The notes below the pieces were generated by a model. That model searched no databases and was not told where the DNA came from. It saw only the letters and a list, made by a program, of their open reading frames with translations. This document shows positions 7,043-9,329 of a DNA stretch of 9,329 nucleotides, piece by piece; the first letter of the stretch is position 1, and the number at the start of each line of letters is the position of its first letter. This DNA is from Candidatus Latescibacterota bacterium (GTDB taxonomy: Bacteria; Latescibacterota; UBA2968; UBA8231), in NCBI GenBank assembly GCA_003529325.1, contig DPVW01000415.1, forward strand, positions 1-9,329, given 5' to 3'. The position numbers were made by a program, and so were the translations under genes.

Positions 7043-9329
7043 CTACTTGAAGGTCAGGGTACCAGACATGCGCACTTCGCGGACTTTGCGGGTCTTTTCC
7101 GAGATGTTGTTGCTGTCATTCTCGATGCGAATCACGCCTTCGCCACGGAAGGTGTCACTGAAGCTGTAATTCGCCCTCAGTTGCGCATCCCAGCGATCAC
7201 TCGAAGCGATCGGTACGAGTTGCTCCCCGCCGGTAGCACTCTCGCGTACCTGTGAGTTGATGTTGATTTCAAAATTGAGATCTATGCTGGACTTGAGTTT
7301 GCCGAACAGAGGAAGTTCGCGAGGTCTCAGCTTGTATCGTGTGTCGAAGGTTTTTGTCGTCTTCAGGTTGCGCCCCTTGCCTCGAAGAGGCGGCCGTTGG
7401 CTGACGACGATCGTCGAATCGGACCGATCTTCGATCTCGAAGTCGAGGTCATCACTGGTGCTGCTCGATAGTTCGATGCGTGTGGACGGTCCGATGCGCC
7501 AATTTCCCGACCAGGTAACCCGCCATTCCCTTGTCTTGCCTTCGCGGATGAGATTGGACGGATCGAGACTGCCCTCTGCCTGCAAGGACTGGCCCTCTTC
7601 ATAACGCACATTCACCTGCGCGCTGTTGAGCACGCGGCGCAGCCCGAAGACGCGATCCGCCCGCCCCCAGTTCACGATCAGACTGGGAAAGGTCTTTGAC
7701 TGCTCGACGCGCAACCGGTCTTTCGTGCTGCCGGAGCGTCGCGATATCTGCTCCTTGAAGCTTGGCTTGACGCTGAACCCCAGTGGCAGCCGCAGACCCG
7801 AGCCAATGTCGGTGTTGGTACTGCGACTCCACGTATCCTGCTGCGTCAGGCCAACGCCACGCTGCGCCACGCGCAGGCTGTCATCGAGTCCGAGTTGGAA
7901 AGGCAACCCGGGGCGGGTGACCAGGTTGAAGTTGCGTGCGTCGGTATTGCGTCGCCATGAATAGGACATGGGTTCGACATAACTACTGGTGTAGTGCAGG
8001 AAGCGGCGAAGGAAAAACGGTTGTCCCACCTCCTCCTCGGCTTTGACGACGGTACCCTCGGCCCTGGCCGCAGCCTCCTCGTCGGCGGACGCCGCTGCCG
8101 CCGCTCGGGCCCGACCGCCCGGTCGACGAGTGCGTACGCCTGGGGCACCCAGCGCTTTGAGCACATCGGGCAGGCGCACGTTGAACCGCGCCGACAAGGA
8201 GTTCTTTGAATTTGTGTCGAGCGTCTGGATGACCCGATTGATGCCGCCCGTCGTATCGATCAGCGACGCCTGTTGCCGGCGTCTCGGATCGGAGTTCTCC
8301 TGATAGTCAGCCTGGAAGGTGAAGCTCGGATCCAGCCAGCGCACGAGGCGCAGTTGCACTTTCATGTGGGCACGCTGACCGCGCTTCACCTCGCGGCCAA
8401 ATGCGAAGTTCGACGGATCGTACTTCTTGCGCAGATCGCGGTCGATCTGAAGGTTGTAGTCGCCTGAGATCGAGCGGATGGGACTCACTTTCGTAGCGTA
8501 CGTCTCCTTCAGGGTAAAAACTTCGTTGACTGTCGTGTCGACTTGGCCCACGCGCCAGTTGGCGGTCTCCTGGTGATTCATGTTGACCGAATAATTTGCC
8601 GTCGACGGCATGGGGCTCAGTTGCGACTTGCGCAAGCTCTCCGGCAGGAATTCGGGTATCCACGCCAGATACGGAATCGTCGGCTTCGGCAGGGGCATCT
8701 TGTAACTGAAGGACGCACTCTGTGAGTCCCGGTCGTTCACCGGATTCACCGGTGACATCCCGCGGTTGCTGGTCTGCGACATGCGCAGGTTCATCTGATC
8801 CACCGTCCAGCGCGCGAGGAAGTTTTTGCCCGCCCGTTTGCTGATCGAGAATTCGAGAAACTTCTTAGAGTTCTCGGTACGCAGTGAATCTTTCTCGTCC
8901 GCCTGCAGTTCGACGTCCGAATTCGGTCCGAAGCGCGGCAGACTCAGGTCGCGGCTGTAGGAGAATTTGACGGGCACCGTGAACCCCCAACTCCCGGGCA
9001 GTGCCTTGTGCAGATTCACCGTCGTCGATATGTCCGACGACAGATCCGCACTGCGGCGCTCGGTATTCGACAGGGTCCGAAAGTTCTCCTGCTGCCAGTT
9101 GACCGTGGCATCCAGATCCATGAAGTCCGCCAGCTTCGTGTTGACACGGGCGTAGGCGGCCACCCCGGGGTCATTGCGCGCCGCATCGAGGCGCAGTTCG
9201 TCGACGTAGAACATGGCCGTTACAGGTTGGAGATCGCTGCGATTGCGCACGCCCAGTGTGAGTTGGCGCACCTGCTGCAACGATGGATTGCCACGCACGG
9301 TGTAGATCGCGGGTGCCCCATGGCGAAAT
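7043..9329 (-). CDS. sprA: SprA/Sov-like outer-membrane translocon (type IX secretion/gliding), C-terminal part
   Basis: The frame is open across the right window edge; 761 codons are visible and the N-terminal part lies outside. SprA proteins are giant (about 2,400 aa in Bacteroidota) single-chain beta-barrels that export type IX cargo through the outer membrane. Counting the GTG at 9298 as 1, the segment GNPSLQQVRQLTLGVRN (3-19), then AMFYVDELRLDAARND and AYARVNTKLADFMDLD (48-63), matches the recurrent SprA pattern of a conserved jelly-roll-like strand pair then an AxxNxKLADF strand. The rest is alternating polar/hydrophobic beta-strand sequence rich in Arg, Ser and aromatic residues, as expected for barrel strands. 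It ends GTLTFK. An Ala/Arg/Glu-rich insertion at about 386-425 breaks the strand pattern. The GTG at 9298 is an internal Val, not a start. Other TonB-like or LptD-like barrels are less likely given the specific motifs. Confidence 0.83.
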   Translation of the reverse strand, partial: FRHGAPAIYTVRGNPSLQQVRQLTLGVRNRSDLQPVTAMFYVDELRLDAARNDPGVAAYARVNTKLADFMDLDATVNWQQENFRTLSNTERRSADLSSDISTTVNLHKALPGSWGFTVPVKFSYSRDLSLPRFGPNSDVELQADEKDSLRTENSKKFLEFSISKRAGKNFLARWTVDQMNLRMSQTSNRGMSPVNPVNDRDSQSASFSYKMPLPKPTIPYLAWIPEFLPESLRKSQLSPMPSTANYSVNMNHQETANWRVGQVDTTVNEVFTLKETYATKVSPIRSISGDYNLQIDRDLRKKYDPSNFAFGREVKRGQRAHMKVQLRLVRWLDPSFTFQADYQENSDPRRRQQASLIDTTGGINRVIQTLDTNSKNSLSARFNVRLPDVLKALGAPGVRTRRPGGRARAAAAASADEEAAARAEGTVVKAEEEVGQPFFLRRFLHYTSSYVEPMSYSWRRNTDARNFNLVTRPGLPFQLGLDDSLRVAQRGVGLTQQDTWSRSTNTDIGSGLRLPLGFSVKPSFKEQISRRSGSTKDRLRVEQSKTFPSLIVNWGRADRVFGLRRVLNSAQVNVRYEEGQSLQAEGSLDPSNLIREGKTREWRVTWSGNWRIGPSTRIELSSSTSDDLDFEIEDRSDSTIVVSQRPPLRGKGRNLKTTKTFDTRYKLRPRELPLFGKLKSSIDLNFEININSQVRESATGGEQLVPIASSDRWDAQLRANYSFSDTFRGEGVIRIENDSNNISEKTRKVREVRMSGTLTFK
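8024..8143 (-). other. Low-complexity Ala/Arg/Glu-rich insertion in the SprA-like protein
   Basis: About 40 residues between the strand segment ending LPDVLKALG and the next segment starting FFLRRFLHYTSSY. It begins with Arg/Gly/Pro-rich sequence (RTRRPGGRARAAAAAS), becomes acidic and Ala-rich (ADEEAAARAEG), and ends KAEEEVGQP. The composition predicts a disordered or helical loop rather than barrel strand, so a long loop between strands is the simplest reading. The frame stays open through it, so it is part of the protein. Confidence 0.7.

Noticed and set aside
9296..9298. GTG as the start of the SprA-like gene
   Set aside because: The frame stays open to the window edge with sensible sequence (FRHGAPAIYTV), and SprA proteins are far longer.

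Overview
This is a gene-dense, high-GC bacterial window of nine protein genes. Two lie on the plus strand and seven on the minus strand, and the two groups converge with only 15 bp between them. I see no rRNA, tRNA, CRISPR array or insertion sequence, and no intergenic gap longer than about 25 bp. The most telling taxonomic marker is a SprA/Sov-type protein, the giant outer-membrane translocon of the type IX secretion/gliding system. Together with the high GC content it suggests a Gram-negative member of the FCB superphylum outside the usual AT-rich Bacteroidota. Candidate phyla such as Krumholzibacteriota or Eisenbacteria, or Gemmatimonadota-like lineages, would fit. This placement is inference; nothing in the window names the organism.

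Left part (1-2247, plus strand): the 3' nine-tenths of feoB, the ferrous iron transporter, entering the window just before its G3 motif. It is followed 8 bp later by a 68-aa membrane-anchored protein with a CxxCxxC motif, like the small FeoB-associated Cys-rich proteins. This is the end of a feo operon.

Right part (9329 down to 2263, minus strand): one tightly packed, probably co-transcribed run. In transcription order it is the C-terminal 761 codons of a SprA-like protein, a ComEA-like membrane-anchored helix-hairpin-helix protein, a PilM-like actin-fold protein with degraded nucleotide-binding motifs, a single-pass protein that looks like a PilN-PilO fusion, coaD (phosphopantetheine adenylyltransferase), obg/cgtA (ribosome-associated GTPase) and dprA (RecA loader for transforming DNA). 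Gaps are 25, 21 and 11 nt, then a 4-nt ATGA overlap, 21 nt, and another 4-nt ATGA overlap. Two successive genes use TTG starts.

How they may work together: ComEA-like, PilM-like, PilN/O-like and DprA products are the kinds of parts used in DNA uptake and natural transformation, or in type IV pilus/type II secretion platforms. Here they share a run with a type IX secretion translocon and with two housekeeping genes. The linkage of SprA to a reduced Pil/Com module is the most interesting aspect of the window. The functional coupling is a hypothesis drawn from gene order and domain content.
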